A program made the translations under genes and the position numbers. From assembly GCA_032716605.1 (NCBI GenBank), contig CM064480.1, forward strand, positions 20,919,651-20,983,650: DNA of 64,000 nt, in the 5' to 3' direction. The notes beneath the pieces were generated by a model. That model worked only from the letters and a program-made list of their open reading frames with translations, was not told where the DNA came from and did no database searches. The stretch comes from Paralithodes platypus (Eukaryota > Arthropoda > Malacostraca > Decapoda > Lithodidae). Of this stretch, positions 51,109-63,630 are shown piece by piece; within the stretch, counting starts at the first letter, position 1; every line of letters begins with the position of its first letter.

Positions 51109-51386
51109 AGTTGTTGTTGTTGTTGTTGTTCCCCAGGCTGTCTGGCCGAACAGCCCCAAGGTCTCGAGCAAGGCCAAGGCCATAAACGAGCGCCCCCACA
51201 AAATCCTCCCTGCTTACCACTAACAAAGCCCGGGTGACCGAAGCCACTCCAAGGTAGGGAGCTGAGGAGGGTGCGGAAATGCCCGGGAAACCAAAGCCCC
51301 ACCCAAGGCCCTGTGCCCCTCAGCAATTATGAAGGGAAAGTTGAGGGGCAAGGGAAAAATGTGACGCTTTGGCTCCCAATCTGCCA
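51109..51386 (-). repeat. (AAC)n-tailed LINE/SINE unit, second copy
   Basis: Inverse copy of 29305-29566, with (TTG)n at 51111-51131 on the plus strand and the body ending GCCAAAGCGTCAC-type sequence near 51380. It abuts the family A element. Confidence 0.75.
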
Positions 51387-52136
51387 ACTGGGAGGTTTGA
51401 CGTACCTCCCAACCTACCAAATAGGAAAACCTACTATTTGGTAGTAGTCTTGGAAAATCCAACGTCAAGGCTATTAACCTAATTGCAATGACGACTTGTC
51501 TATTTTGACTGCTATGTCGTCATTCCAACCGCGGTTAAAAAAGAAAACGTCTAGAGTCTACTCCTTATCTTGCTCTAGGAGACGTTGTACATTAACCAAA
51601 ACTACCACCGAAGGTGAAAAAAGCACAGAAGAGAAGAAAAAGGGATTTACCTTAGTTACCGCTTAAGGCCCATCCCGTGTTCCGTCATGTGCAGATCCCT
51701 GTCGAATAGTAGGTTTTCCTATTTGGTAGGTTGGGAGGTACATCAAACCTCCCAATTTGTTAGTAGTCTTGGCAAATCCAACGTCAAGGCTGCGTAACAA
51801 ATAGGAGGAGGACATCCAAGCCCAACATACCAAAAAAAACAATGCATAAAACAAAATTATGAATGACAAAGACACAATTTAAACAAGAGAGTTTAATAAA
51901 AGAGTGAAAAACTGAGGAGTAGCTAAAAAGAACAGTTTTAACACGTGCCCGTCATTCATAGTAATGCAAAAACATAGACTTGTCTTAAACCAAAAAGGTA
52001 CTGTACCCAAAATCCCTTTTCTTCCAAAACCAACAAAAACAGTGAACACAATAACAAAGCACAATTTTCAATGTGGCAAAAACACTTATGTACTGTATAC
52101 ATAATACATAATCCCAAACTTGCAATCAAGTTGTTG

Positions 52137-54258
52137 CAGGCTGGGAAATTAGGCAGCCCGGCAGCCCGGCTAGCCCGGATATGTTGCCGGGCAAGTGCTT
52201 TTTAATGTTGGTCTGCCCGGCAGTTGCCCGGGGGACAAGTAAAATTTTTTGCCTTTTAACCCTTGAAAAATGCTAAAATAAATATAAAAACAAACATACA
52301 CACTTTCCATAAATATAAATAAAGTATAAGAGACAGGCAGATGTATCTACTATTTCCACTTTCCACGACCATTGATTACTGGTAACGTAACGGCTGGTTT
52401 TCGATTCACGTTAATTTCACGTCACTATTCTCTTTATCCCCCCCCCCCCCCCGTAGGCCTATATAACCGTTGGACGGTTGGATAGAGAGGAGATAATTCC
52501 GAATAGGCGGCTCGCTCGCCGCTCTTAACATTAGTCTTTCAATTGTCGCCGGGGAGGCACGTGTTTAGTGAGAAAATCTATAATGAGTTTGTCTTAAGAA
52601 ACAACAGGCTACCTTGACAAGATTCTTGACACTAAAACAACCACCATCAACAAGTACAACTAGGTAAAACCGTTGTTTTAAAATAGTTTGTTAACTTTTT
52701 TGTATCTAGCCTAGTCAGTCTGTCAGACGATAGATTTCTCTTATTGACTCGCCTCTTAAGTGAAAATTGTTGGTAAGCTACTCCACCTATGTTTTCTACC
52801 TAAGATATTTACTTAATGTTACAAAAATGTGTTCATAAACAATCTTAAGGATTTAGTTACACAATTTTTAATACAAAAATATATATAATTATGATACTCT
52901 GCAGTCTCTGTTCTCCTACTGTACAATGTAAAGTATGCCTAGGCCTAAATAAAACTATATTTATTGCCAGACAACTTGATCCCTGAGGGGATGGGCACAA
53001 ACTAAGCTCCAGCATCGAGGCAACGTTCAGTTCGTTCAATTTTGTATCTTGTTTCGTGGGAGGGTTGGTAATTGATAATGTCTAACCGCGAATTATTATT
53101 TGTGTATGGGGGTGCAAGTGAAATGTGTGTTATCATACTGTTGGAATGGCTGTGGTGGTGAATTTAGTTTGTAACCAGTGTAATCAATTCGATCATGCTG
53201 ATCAGGGTCTTTTATTCACGTTGTAAATACAACACTGGTCTACTTCACCCCTAATGTCTGCCATTGCAGACATTGGTTGGGAGGCCATGGGCTTAAGTAA
53301 TAAGTACCGAGTGTCGAATGTCGATTAAAGATGACTTTATCACTCACTTTCTGGACATATTTCTATTTTCTATATACAAAAAAAAAAATTTTTTTTTTTT
53401 TATTATCATTAACTAAAGCTAGTCCTTCGCATTCATTAGAGATGTGAACCATGAATTTTGCAATATAATATCTACACTTACACACACACACACACACACA
53501 TACAGACAGACAGACAGACAGACAGACATATAGATAGGATAGATAGTTATTTATTTAGTTCAGATTTCAGAATGAGTTTTCTGCAGAGGTTTACCTTACT
53601 TAACCCTTTCACGCACATATGACGCAGAGGTTGCCAGATTAGCAATAAGAAATAGAGTTCTCTCACTCTTACAATTACCTCTCCAAAATTAGTTTTCTGC
53701 CCACAGCTAACTCAAAGACAACTGCAGAGGTTGAAGTAACTAAACTAAAGGTTTCTAAATACCCCTGATGGTAACAAAGGCTTTAAAGTATCCCCAATAT
53801 GCTCAAAATCGCGTCATATGTCGGAGAGGGTTAATATTCAACATGAGTATGATTTCATAAGTTTTCTATAATATAACTGTACACTGACAGCTTATTACTT
53901 ACTGGTACCGTATTAGTTATTTTTGACATATTAATTAGATAACTAATCATCTGATGGTATTGCATTGTTTGTAACTTTGTCACTGTCTTTATATGCTAAC
54001 TTGTGAAAGCTATTTTTTTGCTATGTGCAACCTTTGTATTCCCCTAAGAAAAAAAATCTATTGAATAAAACAAAATAACTAAAAAACATTATATACTGTA
54101 TTATACAGTATATAGCATAATTTGTATTAATTCAACAAATTCCATATTCAGGGCAAGTACAAAAATATCAGGGCAAGTAAGGAATATATCAGGGCAAGTA
54201 AATTTCTGAATTCACTAGCCCGGGGCAACTAGATCTGGAACACTAATTTCCCAGCCTG
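52137..54258. mobile_element. Non-autonomous hAT transposon (hAT-2), 2122 bp
   Basis: Perfect 16-base terminal inverted repeats CAGGCTGGGAAATTAG (52137-52152 and inverse 54243-54258) and a perfect 8-base target duplication AGTTGTTG (52129-52136, 54259-54266). DIRS-A1 has the unfilled family sequence near 21248-21258. Subterminal repeats: AGCCCGG words and GGGCAAGT on the left, and ATATCAGGGCAAGTA repeated near 54150-54205 on the right. Inside are C16-17 at 52438-52454, (CA)n and (CAGA)n at about 53474-53527, and no transposase ORF. It must be moved by an enzyme encoded elsewhere. Confidence 0.93.
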
Positions 54259-54278
54259 AGTTGTTGCAAACCCGTAAT

Positions 54279-54295
54279 CCCCCCCCCCCCCTTTT
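54279..54295 (-). other. A-run plus G13 tract of DIRS-A2
   Basis: In sense AAAA plus 13 G, aligned with 21225-21241 of copy 1. Confidence 0.75.
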
Positions 54296-55340
54296 ACAAA
54301 GAAAACAAAGTAAAAGAAAGAGGGACAAGGGGGGAAGACCAGGTATCTTCGCCAGAGCCCCAGGAAACACGACTCCCGAGAGCTATCACCGGCCGAGGGG
54401 GTCGAACACTGGACATGGTGAGGTAGGAGGAGATGAAGGAATGGAGAGAAGACCACAAAACCGCTGAGGCGATGTCAGGTAAGGACTGACTTTGCAGGAA
54501 CCGGAAGGAGGCAGCAAAGGATCGCACATTGTGCGCAGAACCCCTACAAACAGGGTTACTGGCACGAATGGTCCGACAAATGTGGCGTCCTATCTGCACC
54601 TGCGAGAGCCTCCCACCTGTCCGAGGAGACACCCACACAGCAGTACCCGAAGGCGGCGCCACAGACGCAACAGAGGAGTGCAAGGCTGACACCGGGCACA
54701 ACACACGGCGAGGATGCCCACGCCGTAAAGCCCGGACGGTGAAAGGCTGGAAAACGTGGGTCTCCCTCTCATTCGTGGCAACAAAATGAGGGGAGGGGGC
54801 GAACGTGACGCCATGCAAGGACGGGGAGAATCGCACGCAGTCCTGGGGCCGTGACAATGCCGCTAGTGCAGACACCCGATCCCCAGTGGCCAGAGCGACA
54901 AGGAAGAGTGTACACCCGAGCAACGGAACCGGTGTAGTGGCCCGTGCAGACGTGGGTGAAGCCAGAAGGTCCAGAGCCCGCCCCAGATCCCACTGTGGAG
55001 GGACCTGGCGCGGAGGCGGTCGTTCCCGGAAGGCAGCCGTCATGAAGAAATCCAGCCCCTTCGGCGGAACGGCCAGCCCAGCGACGGACTCAAAGAACCC
55101 CCGGACGGCAGACAAGTGTATAGCGTCGACGTGAAAGTGACATGTACGGAAGAGGTGAAACAAGGAGTGTAGGACAAGGGAAGGAGAGCCAACAGTCCGG
55201 CGAGTGTCCCGTATCCAACTAGTAAAAGACCTCCAGCGGGACCCGTAAGTCCCCCAAGGAGAAGTCGGCCAGGAACGCTTCAGGAAGTCAGGCAGGGCCC
55301 GTCCGTGGACTGGGAGCCACCGGGCCCCATGAACATCCAC
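54294..55340 (-). pseudogene. DIRS-A2 tyrosine recombinase
   Basis: Frame open from far upstream; the core begins near VDVHGARWLPVHGRALPDFL. It keeps the first Arg (ATGDRVSALAALS) and a Tyr in FISSYLTMS. The HxxR box reads SAHNVRSFAASFRF, with Asn where copy 1 and DIRS-B1 have Asp. The normal stop after VIALGSRVS is mutated to TGG, so the frame runs ~23 codons into the 3' UTR (WGSGEDTWSS). A two-codon loss (DAIHLSAVR versus DAIRNRLSAVR) is also visible. It may be folded but is probably impaired. Its element RT is dead. Confidence 0.8.
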
Positions 55341-55564
55341 GACGCGAAGGCCAAATAGGTCCGCAGGGCCCCAACCTAGCTCAAGTGGAAGGCGGAGACA
55401 GGTAGAGGGACTGGACTCGGGCACCACCGCGTCAACTGGGTGTACCAAGCCCGTGCCGGCCACAGAGGCGCGAGTAGCCAGACTCCGCCGCGGTACATCC
55501 GCAGCCTCGCGAGGACTTCGCACATCAACAGTGCGTCTGGTGGCGGAAATACGTATATCGACAG

Positions 55565-58495
55565 TCACCTGTACCAGTCGACCATGAAAGCGCCCGGACC
55601 CCCCTCCGGAGTGCGAGGCCGGAGGGACGGAGGCAACTGGTGCGGCACCGTCGACGCGAACAAGTCGACCTCCGGAACACCCCAGGAAGCCGCGAGGTCG
55701 TCGAACACAGTCTGTCGCATTGCCCATTCTACAAGAACGCCCCGTCCTCTCGACAGGGCGTCCGCCCACAGGGTGGCAGTCCCGGGCAGGGAGGAGGCAT
55801 GCAGGGAGAAGGTGTGTCGGTCCGCGAGGAAGAACAACTTCACCGAGATCCCCAATAGAGTCAAGGACCTGGAGGACCCCCACTTTTGGATACAGTGGAC
55901 AGCAGTCTGAGTGTCCATCCCGAAGGCCACCGACTTTACCCGAAGGGCCAGCGCGTGGTCCCTCAGGAAGAACAAAGGAACCAACAGTTCGAGGGCACGG
56001 ATGGGTAGGGGTGTGATCCCCACCCATCTGCCGTGAAGTTGATGTCCCAGGTTTGATTGGTAACCTCACCCTACCTCGCTCGACGCATCTGTGTCTACCC
56101 AGATCGTCGGCGGGGGGGCGGTCCAGGGCACAGCCGCAGAGAGCGTGCCCCGAGCAACCCAGTGGCCGAAGTGTCTGCGAATGGTACGCGGGAGCGGCAG
56201 GAGCCGATCCATAGGGGTCAACGGAAACACCTCGGTGCCCATGAGGAGTAGGCGGCGTAGCCTGAGGCCCCCTAAGGGAATGGGCAGAGCGGCCCAACTC
56301 AGCGAACCCACTAACGAGTCCCAGAGCCACCCCGGGAGGGAGACCGAGTGCAACACGGCGAAGACCTTCCGTCTAAGGTGCACCGCGTTTGGCAGACTCC
56401 GGGTCACCGTAGCGCTGGACAAATCCCATGCGAGACCGACCCACGGCACGACACGCGACGGGGTCAAGCGTGACTGGGGAACACCGATGGGGAACCCTAA
56501 CTGTGCGACGTGGCGAACGACTGTGAGGGTGTCGCGTACGCACAGTCCTAGGGCTTCGGAAACTATCAACCAATCGGCCAAGGAAAACAGGATCTGGAGC
56601 CCGCTCCTGAGGAGAGGACCCAGAGCCTGCTCTACCAGTGTGGAGAAGATCCGCGGCACGATGTGGAGACCGAAGGGAAGTCTGTCGAACAGGAACACAC
56701 GATCGGAAGTCCGAACGGCCAAGAATCGCTGAAATCGAGGACGGAGAGGAACGAGCCAAGACGCATCCTGGAGGGCCAGCGACACGACCCACGACAGAGG
56801 GCGCAGGGCCAGGCGTACCTGGGGTAGCGGCAGCATCCGAAGCCGCGTGTGCACAATGTGCCCGTTGAGGGCCGACAGATCCACCACCGGGAGCATTGCG
56901 TCGCAGTTCTACATCGGCACCAGAAATACACGGGAGAGGAAAACCGGGCGACCGGCGTTCACCCTCTTGACGATTCCCTTCTCGTGCATGGATGTGACCA
57001 CGTTGGCCACCTCTGAAGAGACGGGCCGGCGTCGGTGACAAGAGCGGAGTGGGGGTCTGGACCTCCATCTCCAGGTTAGACCCCTCCGCGCAATCCGCCG
57101 CCCCCACGGCCCCCGTGGCCATCGAGGGGCGCAAGGGCGAAAACAACCCGTGGGAGCTCCCGAGAGGAGGGGAGCGACCCGGGCGGCTAGGCGAGAAGGA
57201 GAACAAGGAGACCGACCCGGAGAACCTACACATTGTGTTGACGCGGAGGTACCCCCGGTATGGTCCTTGCGGTCATGAGCGCCACGTTGTTCTCCTCTAT
57301 GCCCCCCCCCCCCCCCACTTCGTCGAAAAGGGCGGGCCACCCCAACCCCTGGCCGTCGCGGGTCTGACCCCGTCGAAGGGCGGCCGGAAGTGGAAGGCCG
57401 GCCAGCCCCGACACGGCGGGGATGAAAGGGGGCAAGAACAGAAGTGCGAGGCGGAACCGACGCACTGGCCTGCAACGACCCTGTCCTGCGCCCGTGCATG
57501 GCGGCAGCACTTGCAGCAGCACCCCGAAGAGGACCGGCAGAAGGACGGGACTGAGAAGACCCCGCTCGCGACACAGCGCGTCGTCGCGTGTCGGAAGCAG
57601 GGTCCGCCGACAGAGAAGCGTAGCGTTCCCAAGTATCCTGCGCAAAAAAGCCCCGACGTATATAGCGCAGAGTACAACCAACCCTGACGAATATCCAAGG
57701 GGCCGTCCGGCAGAACGAGGACTGTACCGTCCGGCGGCGCCGAGTTGCCACGCACAAAACCGCCTTCAGCTCGGGAACCAAAGACACCGCGAGCCGAAGG
57801 TGGATCCGCCGAACGCGGTCCAAACCCTCGCGAAGAACGCCTGGGGCAGACGCCTCGAGAAGCCGCAGGTGGTGAACAGAAGGCTGGAGGGAACCGAAAA
57901 GACAAGAGAAGAAGTTCGGCACCCACCGTCGCAAGGGAAAATCCCTGTCGACAGAGGACTGATCTGGGTGAGAGAAGAACGGGGTAGCAACAGAACAAAG
58001 TTCAAGAACGGGCGCGCATATCCAGGACCAGAACGCGCCGTCCAACCCGCCGACAGACACAAGTGATGACTCCGGGGGAGGGACTGAAGGAGAGCCGGCG
58101 ACGGAACGGTCGGCGAAGTCGAAGGCCTCAGCAAACCAGGCCCCCAATGGGAGAGGGTGATCGAGCAAGATGGCTAAGCCAGGCGTACCGTCGTCGCACA
58201 AACCCGTCACATAGGAGGACAGTCCCGTCAACACAGCCAGGGACTGAACATCCTGAAGGACGTCCCGGCGGCTGAAGTCTGACCAGAGCGTAGGCCTGCA
58301 GAAGGGAGGGGGACCGTAGCAGGGGTAGGCAGGGTGAGGCGCTGAGGGTGTGTCACCGCCAAGAAGCGCGATAAGAGGGAGTCTTGGATCGACTCCAAGC
58401 GCCCGTCGATGCGTGACACAACCCTCCCCTGCATAGCCGACAATCGATCCGAGAGAGGAGACCCCACCCAAGATTGGTCGGCCCGCAGGAGCGAG
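55565..58495 (-). pseudogene. DIRS-A2 late gag and reverse transcriptase-RNase H
   Basis: A single frame holds late gag (58471 onward: GYAGEGCVTHRRALGVDPRL, AWFAEAFDFADRS) and a Ser/Arg/Gly-rich linker. It then runs into RT (VFLSRVFLVP, VVDLSALNGHIVHTRLRML), RNase H (VDTDASSEVG, FGMDTQTAVHCIQKWGSS, WADALSRGRG) and PEVDLFAS. In-frame stops interrupt it at 56909-56911, 56066-56068 and 55565-55567; the last two are TGA where copy 1 has TGG. Motif A reads SLALQDASW (Asp lost) and the catalytic box ILFSLADWLIV. Gag and RT being in one frame suggests a fused gag-pol in family A, unlike DIRS-B1. Confidence 0.82.
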
Positions 58496-58524
58496 CGTGA
58501 TTTTTTGGCAGTTAATGAGATTTT

Positions 58525-59370
58525 TTGGCAGTTAATGAGAGCCTAGAGATGGTATTGAAAAGGGTAGATGAACTGGGAGCAGAGAATATGGCATTGAAGG
58601 AGCAGCTGAAGGAATACGAAGGACGTTTCACGGAAGTAAAGGAGTCGACTGCATGGACGGTGGTAGGTAAACAAAAAGTCAAGGATTTGGAGGATATTAT
58701 GAAAGAGCAAAAGGAAGAAATGAATATGACCAAAAAAAGTTTTGAGAGTGCAGTTGTAGGGGTCATGAAGAACAAGGAGAGTGTCGTGAGGGAGGCCATG
58801 GACAGGGATAGGGGTGTAATCTTGTATGGAGATATAGAGACTCATATGAATGATAATGGAGTGAGAAAAGTGAGGGATATGGAGACAGTGAAGGAGGTCT
58901 TGAAAGGTGTAGATGAGGACGAATATGGATGGGAAGGGCAGGTGGAGGAGATCAGTAGGATAGGTAGATATAAAAGGGGAGAGATGAGACCTATAAGGGT
59001 ACAGTTTAAAACTAGGGTAGTGGCGGAGACTGTGACAAATTTTAGTTGGAGGCTAAATACAAATGATAAACTGAAACACATAAGACTAAAGAAGGATTTG
59101 AGTATAGAACAAAGGAAAAAAATTAAGGAATTACAAGAAAAGGCTGATGAAAATAATGGAAAGTTGGATGAGGAGGATAAGAGAAATTTTTACTGGAGAG
59201 TGAGGGACGGAAAAGTGAGGAAGTGGTTTATAAGAGTAGAAAGGAGGGGGAGATCAGGGAGGGGAGAGAATGTGATGAGAGTTGTGACGGAGGAGGAGAA
59301 CGGGGTGGAGGTGTCACAGGGAGAGACAGGAGACAAAGAGGCAGACCCAGTAGTGCTAACAGGGGAGTAG
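58525..59370 (+). pseudogene. LINE-Z ORF1, 5'-truncated
   Basis: 281 codons from the coiled coil on (ELGAENMALKEQLKEYEGRF). It continues where the 37806-38267 copy is cut: MKNKESVVREAMDRDRGVIL, RRM-like VILYGDIETHM, RPIRVQFKTRVVAETVTNFS, IRLKKDLSIEQRKKIKELQ and WRVRDGKVRKWFI. This is the same layout as LINE-Y ORF1 and without zinc knuckles. The first ~95 residues are absent through 5' truncation, so the apparent ATG is not the native start. Confidence 0.83.
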
Positions 59371-62300
59371 GGTACGGACTGGAGGAGCGGGATGGTGTAA
59401 TTGCTGAAGGAATGGTAGATGGATTAAGGATTATGTTTAGTAATGTGGATGTGTTTACCCAGGACAAGAAAAGAGAACTGATATGTAGGTTGCAGGATGA
59501 AGAGGAAAAACCTGATGTCATAGCCCTACAGGAAGTAAGACCAAATTTTTTTAGAATTGAAAGGGAACTGGTGGAATATAGTTTGGACGGTTTTGAGTTA
59601 TATGAGAGAAATGCTATTAGAGCAGAGGTTGGAAGAGGACTGTTTATTTATGTAAGAAAAGAGCTCAAGGTTAATGAGGTGGATATGAGACAGCAGTATT
59701 GTGAGTATTTGTGTATTGAAGTAAAATGTGTAAGAGGATCAATTCTAATTGCCTCTATATATAGAAGCCCAAATAATAGCAGGGGAGAGGATGATAACCT
59801 ACTGAAAGCAATGGAGGAGATAGATAATAGAGAGAACAAATATAAAATTTTGATTGGAGATTTCAATTTGCCAAGGATCAACTGGGCAAATTGTACTACT
59901 CCAGCGGGACAGGGTAGCCTGGAAAATAAGTTTATAGAGAAAGTGAGAGATTGTTTTTCAACGCAACATATTGTAGAGATGACAAGATATAGAGATGGGA
60001 CGCAGGGGAGTGTACTTGATTTGATTTTTAGCAATGAAGAGGATATAGTGGAACATGTTAATGTGGATAGCCCTATAGGTCGTAGTGACCATGCCTGTAT
60101 AAGCTTTAGTTGTAACATTAAATCGGAGAGGGATAATAGAAGCAATAGAAAAATATACATGTATGATAGAGCAGATTATGAGCTGCTGAGACGGTGTTTG
60201 GACATTGACTGGGGGGAATATTTGAACGGTGAAGACGCTGAAGGAATGTGGAGGAAAATTAGAGTCAAACTGGAGAATGCTGTATCCAAAAGTGTACCAG
60301 TAAGGGAATATAAGGATAAAACAAAATTGAGGAAAAGAACTAACCCAGAATTGCCAATGAAAAGAAAGCTTTGGATATTGATTAGAAGAAAGAAACTATT
60401 GTGGGAGATTAAAATTGTTAAAAAAGAACAGGGGGTCTAGTATAGAGGCTAAGGAAGTGGATCTGGAACGCAGACAAATAAACAATAAAATAAGGTGGGA
60501 AACAAGGAGGGGGGTGAAGGAGAGGGAGAGAGAGATAGCTAGAAATGTGAAGGATAATCCAAAAATATTCTGGAAGTACATTCAGGAAAAGTTAACAAGA
60601 AGAGTAGGGATCCCAGAGCTGGTGGGGGGGTTGAATGATGGGAGTAGAGCGGAGACTGATAAGGAGAAAGCAGAGGTGCTGGGGAAATACTTTGGGGGGG
60701 TACTAACAGTGGAGTCGGAGGATGCAGTGCCTACTATTCCCATTAAACAGGCACCGGCACTAGAACTAATAGAGTTTTCCCATGCTAGAATAAGAAGGGC
60801 TATAGAAAAAATGAACAGAAGTAAGTCACCGGGACCGGATGGGATACACCCAAGAATCATAAAGGAAGGAGGGGAGATGTTAGTAGAGCCATTGAAAATG
60901 TTATTTGAGGTATCATTTAATACAGGACAAATCCCGATGGACTGGAGAGAGGCGAACATAACAGCTATATTTAAGAAGGGAAAGAGAAATGACCCAGGGA
61001 ATTATAGACCAGTCAGTTTGACAAGTTGTGTGTAAACTAATGGAAACGGTAATTAGAGAAGGAATAATGGATCATATGAAGTCAAACCAACTTTTCAGTG
61101 GGAGACAGTTCGGATTCTTGCCGGGGAGGTCGACGGTACTACAGCTAATTAGGGTGGTAGATGATTGGATGCAAATTCTAGAAGATGGTGATGTAATAGA
61201 CGTGGTATATTGCGATTTTATGAAGGCCTTCGATAAGGTCCCACATAAAAGGTTAATAGAGAAAGTTAGAAGCTATAATATAGGGGAGAAATGTGTGAAA
61301 TGGATAGAAGCCTTCCTGAAAGATCGGAGACAGAGGGTACTGGTGAATGGAATAGGCTCGGGGTGGAGGGAAATTACAAGTGGGGTACCTCAGGGATCTG
61401 TGTTGGGACCACTACTGTTCGTTATATTTATCAACGACTTGCCTGAAGTTATAACTAATGGAAGTGAGGTATACCTGTATGCGGATGACACTAAACTGTA
61501 TAGAAGAGTGAGGAGTAAGGAAGATATGGGTTTGCTTCAAGGAGATGTGGAGGGCATGAAGGGATGGTCTGAGCATTGGTTAATGCCTTTTCATCCAAAA
61601 AAATGCAAGTACATGCGGATTGGGACCAGCAAGATAGACAAGGTAGGATACAGTATGTATGAAGCGATGGAGGAAGTGAGTGCAGAAAAGGATATAGGAG
61701 TAGTGATAGACAATAAGTTAAATTTCTCAGAACATTTAGCGGAAAATATAAACAAAGCCAATAGAATTGTAGGGCTGATAAGGAGGACATTTGTGTCACT
61801 TGACGAAGAAATCTTCAGGAATCTATATACAGAGCTGGTTAGGCCGCACCTGGAATATGCAAACCAGGTGTGGGCTCCATATATGGTAAAGGATATAGAA
61901 GCAGTGGAGAAAGTGCAGAGGAGAGCTAGCAAGCTGGTACCAACGTTGAAGAACGCGGGCTATGAGCAGAGGTTGAGGACACTGGGGCTTCCGACACTGG
62001 CATATAGGAGAAAGAGAGGGGATATGATAGAGACTTTTAAGATAGTGTCAGGAAAGTACGATGAGGATGTGTGTGAAGGTATCTTCTTGATGCGGGAGGG
62101 AACAAGAACGAGAGGACACTCTAAGAAAATTTACAAAGAAAGAAATAGGCTTGAGAAGGCAAAGAACTCATTTTGTGATAGAGTGGTAAATGAGTGGAAC
62201 GCACTTCCCCAGTATGTAGTCGATTCCGAATCAATAAGGGAGTTTGAAAGTAATCTTGATAAAGCATGGGGAAGACAAGATTTGAAGTTTGATTATAAAA

Positions 62301-62407
62301 CAAAAATACAGAATAGTAAAAATGTTGCGTCTGCTACCGCCGCCGCCAACACCGTGAACGACCGCAGCAGTGCAAGTACTGGTACTGAGCTGGATACACA
62401 GGCATAG
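59223..62407 (+). pseudogene. LINE-Z ORF2, endonuclease-reverse transcriptase, two frameshifts
   Basis: Segment 1 (59223-60440): endonuclease with IMFSNVDVFTQDKKRELI, VIALQEVRPNFF, IASIYRSPNNSRGEDD, LIGDFNLPRINW and GRSDHACISF. Segment 2 (60415-61035): linker and RT start, SKSPGPDGIHPRIIKEGGEM and NYRPVSLTSCV. Segment 3 (61028-62407): VVYCDFMKAFDKVPHKRLIE, SGVPQGSVLGPLLFVIFIND, catalytic LYADDTKLYRRV, LEYANQVWAPYMVKDIEAVE, and a C-terminus with FCDRVVNEWNALPQYVVDSE. Slips lie in the A-rich stretch near 60415 and near 61030. The overlap with ORF1 is about 148 bases. RT motifs match CR1-like enzymes and are close to LINE-Y. Confidence 0.88.
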
Positions 62408-62453
62408 TTTGCCTTTTTCCAGAGGATCTACTGTAAGAAACTGTAAGTGAGAG

Positions 62454-63630
62454 GGAGCGAGAACCACGACACGAACCAGCAGCGTCGCGGCCCAAGGAAG
62501 GCGAGCGACGACGGTTGTGTCGCCGCTGAGGGACTCGGCCCCGATCACGAACGCCCGAGGGGGAAACAGCACCATCCCCCTCTTCCAGCGACACGGCAGC
62601 CCCTGAGAAAGGGGACCCCGAAACCTCGCTAAACCCCACCGAGCCAAGAGGAGGGGTACCCCCCTGGCGAGACGGTAAGTGAAGGTCAGGGAGAGAAGAA
62701 GGAGGAGGAGCAGGACGACGGGAGTGGGAAGGCTGGCCGGGTAAAGGAGGTCAGAAGGAGCCGCGGGGGGAAACAGAGCAAGGATCCCCGGGGCTGAGAT
62801 AACAGGGCGGCCCGACACCGAGGCGGAGGAGGGAGGGACCCCCACCGTGGGACGAGACCGTGAAGGAAGAATAGGCACTGAAGCAGATAAAGTAGGAGAA
62901 GCAACAACATCCTGGCGGACCCTCCTGGACAGTGTAGGAGGAGGGAGCAGAGGGCCAGTTACAGCATGAACAATTGTGCGCGGAGAGGACAACGTAAGAG
63001 GAAGTCGTCTGGGCTGGGGAAGCGGGCGGAAGGGAGTAGAGCCCCTATCCGTAGAGGCCAGGGGAGGGCGCACAGGGGCAGAGCCGCTAACCCCGGCCTC
63101 AGGGCGAGAACCATGACGAGGGCGATGGGCGTCGTCAAGGCGATCAGGAGGGCGACGAGGGGCGATAGAGGACGGGCGATGAGGCGAGCGAGACGCGGAC
63201 GGAGCTGGGGATCCCCCCGACGACATGACGACCGGCTGCGGGACCCAGGGGAGAGGGCCCGAGCAGGGAGAGGGCCAGGTGAACGGCCTTCAGTCGGGTC
63301 AGGGATACCCAGGGCGACGCGGATCCGGTCGGCAACAAAGGCCGGGGAACGGTGGCCCACAGTCCTAATGTGGCAGGAGACTATCGCCCACACCGACTGA
63401 AGGGAAGCAGAGGCCACTGCCGCCGCTGAGGAACCAGGGCTAGGGTGCACCACATCCACCAGGGCCAGACACGGGCCACACAGAGCAGGGAGGGAGGCCT
63501 TAGAGGACACACATTGCGAGTGGCGCAAGCAGGACTAGTGGCACTCCAAGCACGGGGAGCTACAACCATGGCGAAAGCAAGGCATCCGACCTGCACTGGA
63601 AGAACACACACCATAATCAGCACGTCGACG
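62454..63630 (-). pseudogene. DIRS-A2 early gag
   Basis: Minus strand, front of the family A gag. It has a cysteine-rich head (CFRHGCSSPCLECH, in-frame TAG at 63537-63535, SCLRHSQC, LCGPCLALVDVV), then AVASASLQSVWAIVSCHIRT and VADRIRVALGIPDPTEG, then after a frame change a Ser/Pro/Arg-rich low-complexity region (SGGSPAPSASRSPHRPSS). It runs into the LINE target site. The head corresponds to that of DIRS-B1 gag. The true start is not certain. Confidence 0.65.

Larger units (their letters stand above)
58496..62453 (+). mobile_element. LINE-Z (CR1-like) inserted in DIRS-A2 gag
   Basis: 5'-truncated inside ORF1, with ORF2 and a 3' end of CTACTGTAAGAAACTGTAAG. Flanks share GGAGCGAG (58488-58495 and 62454-62461); reading minus-strand gag from the right flank to the left keeps the frame, which supports these borders. 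The 5' junction shows TTTTTTGGCAGTTAATGAGA twice in tandem (58501-58540). Confidence 0.85.

Noticed and set aside
57049..58066. Plus-strand ORFs of 200+ codons in DIRS-A2
   Set aside because: GC-rich antisense frames of gag/RT. The second family copy covers only part of them, and no motifs are present.
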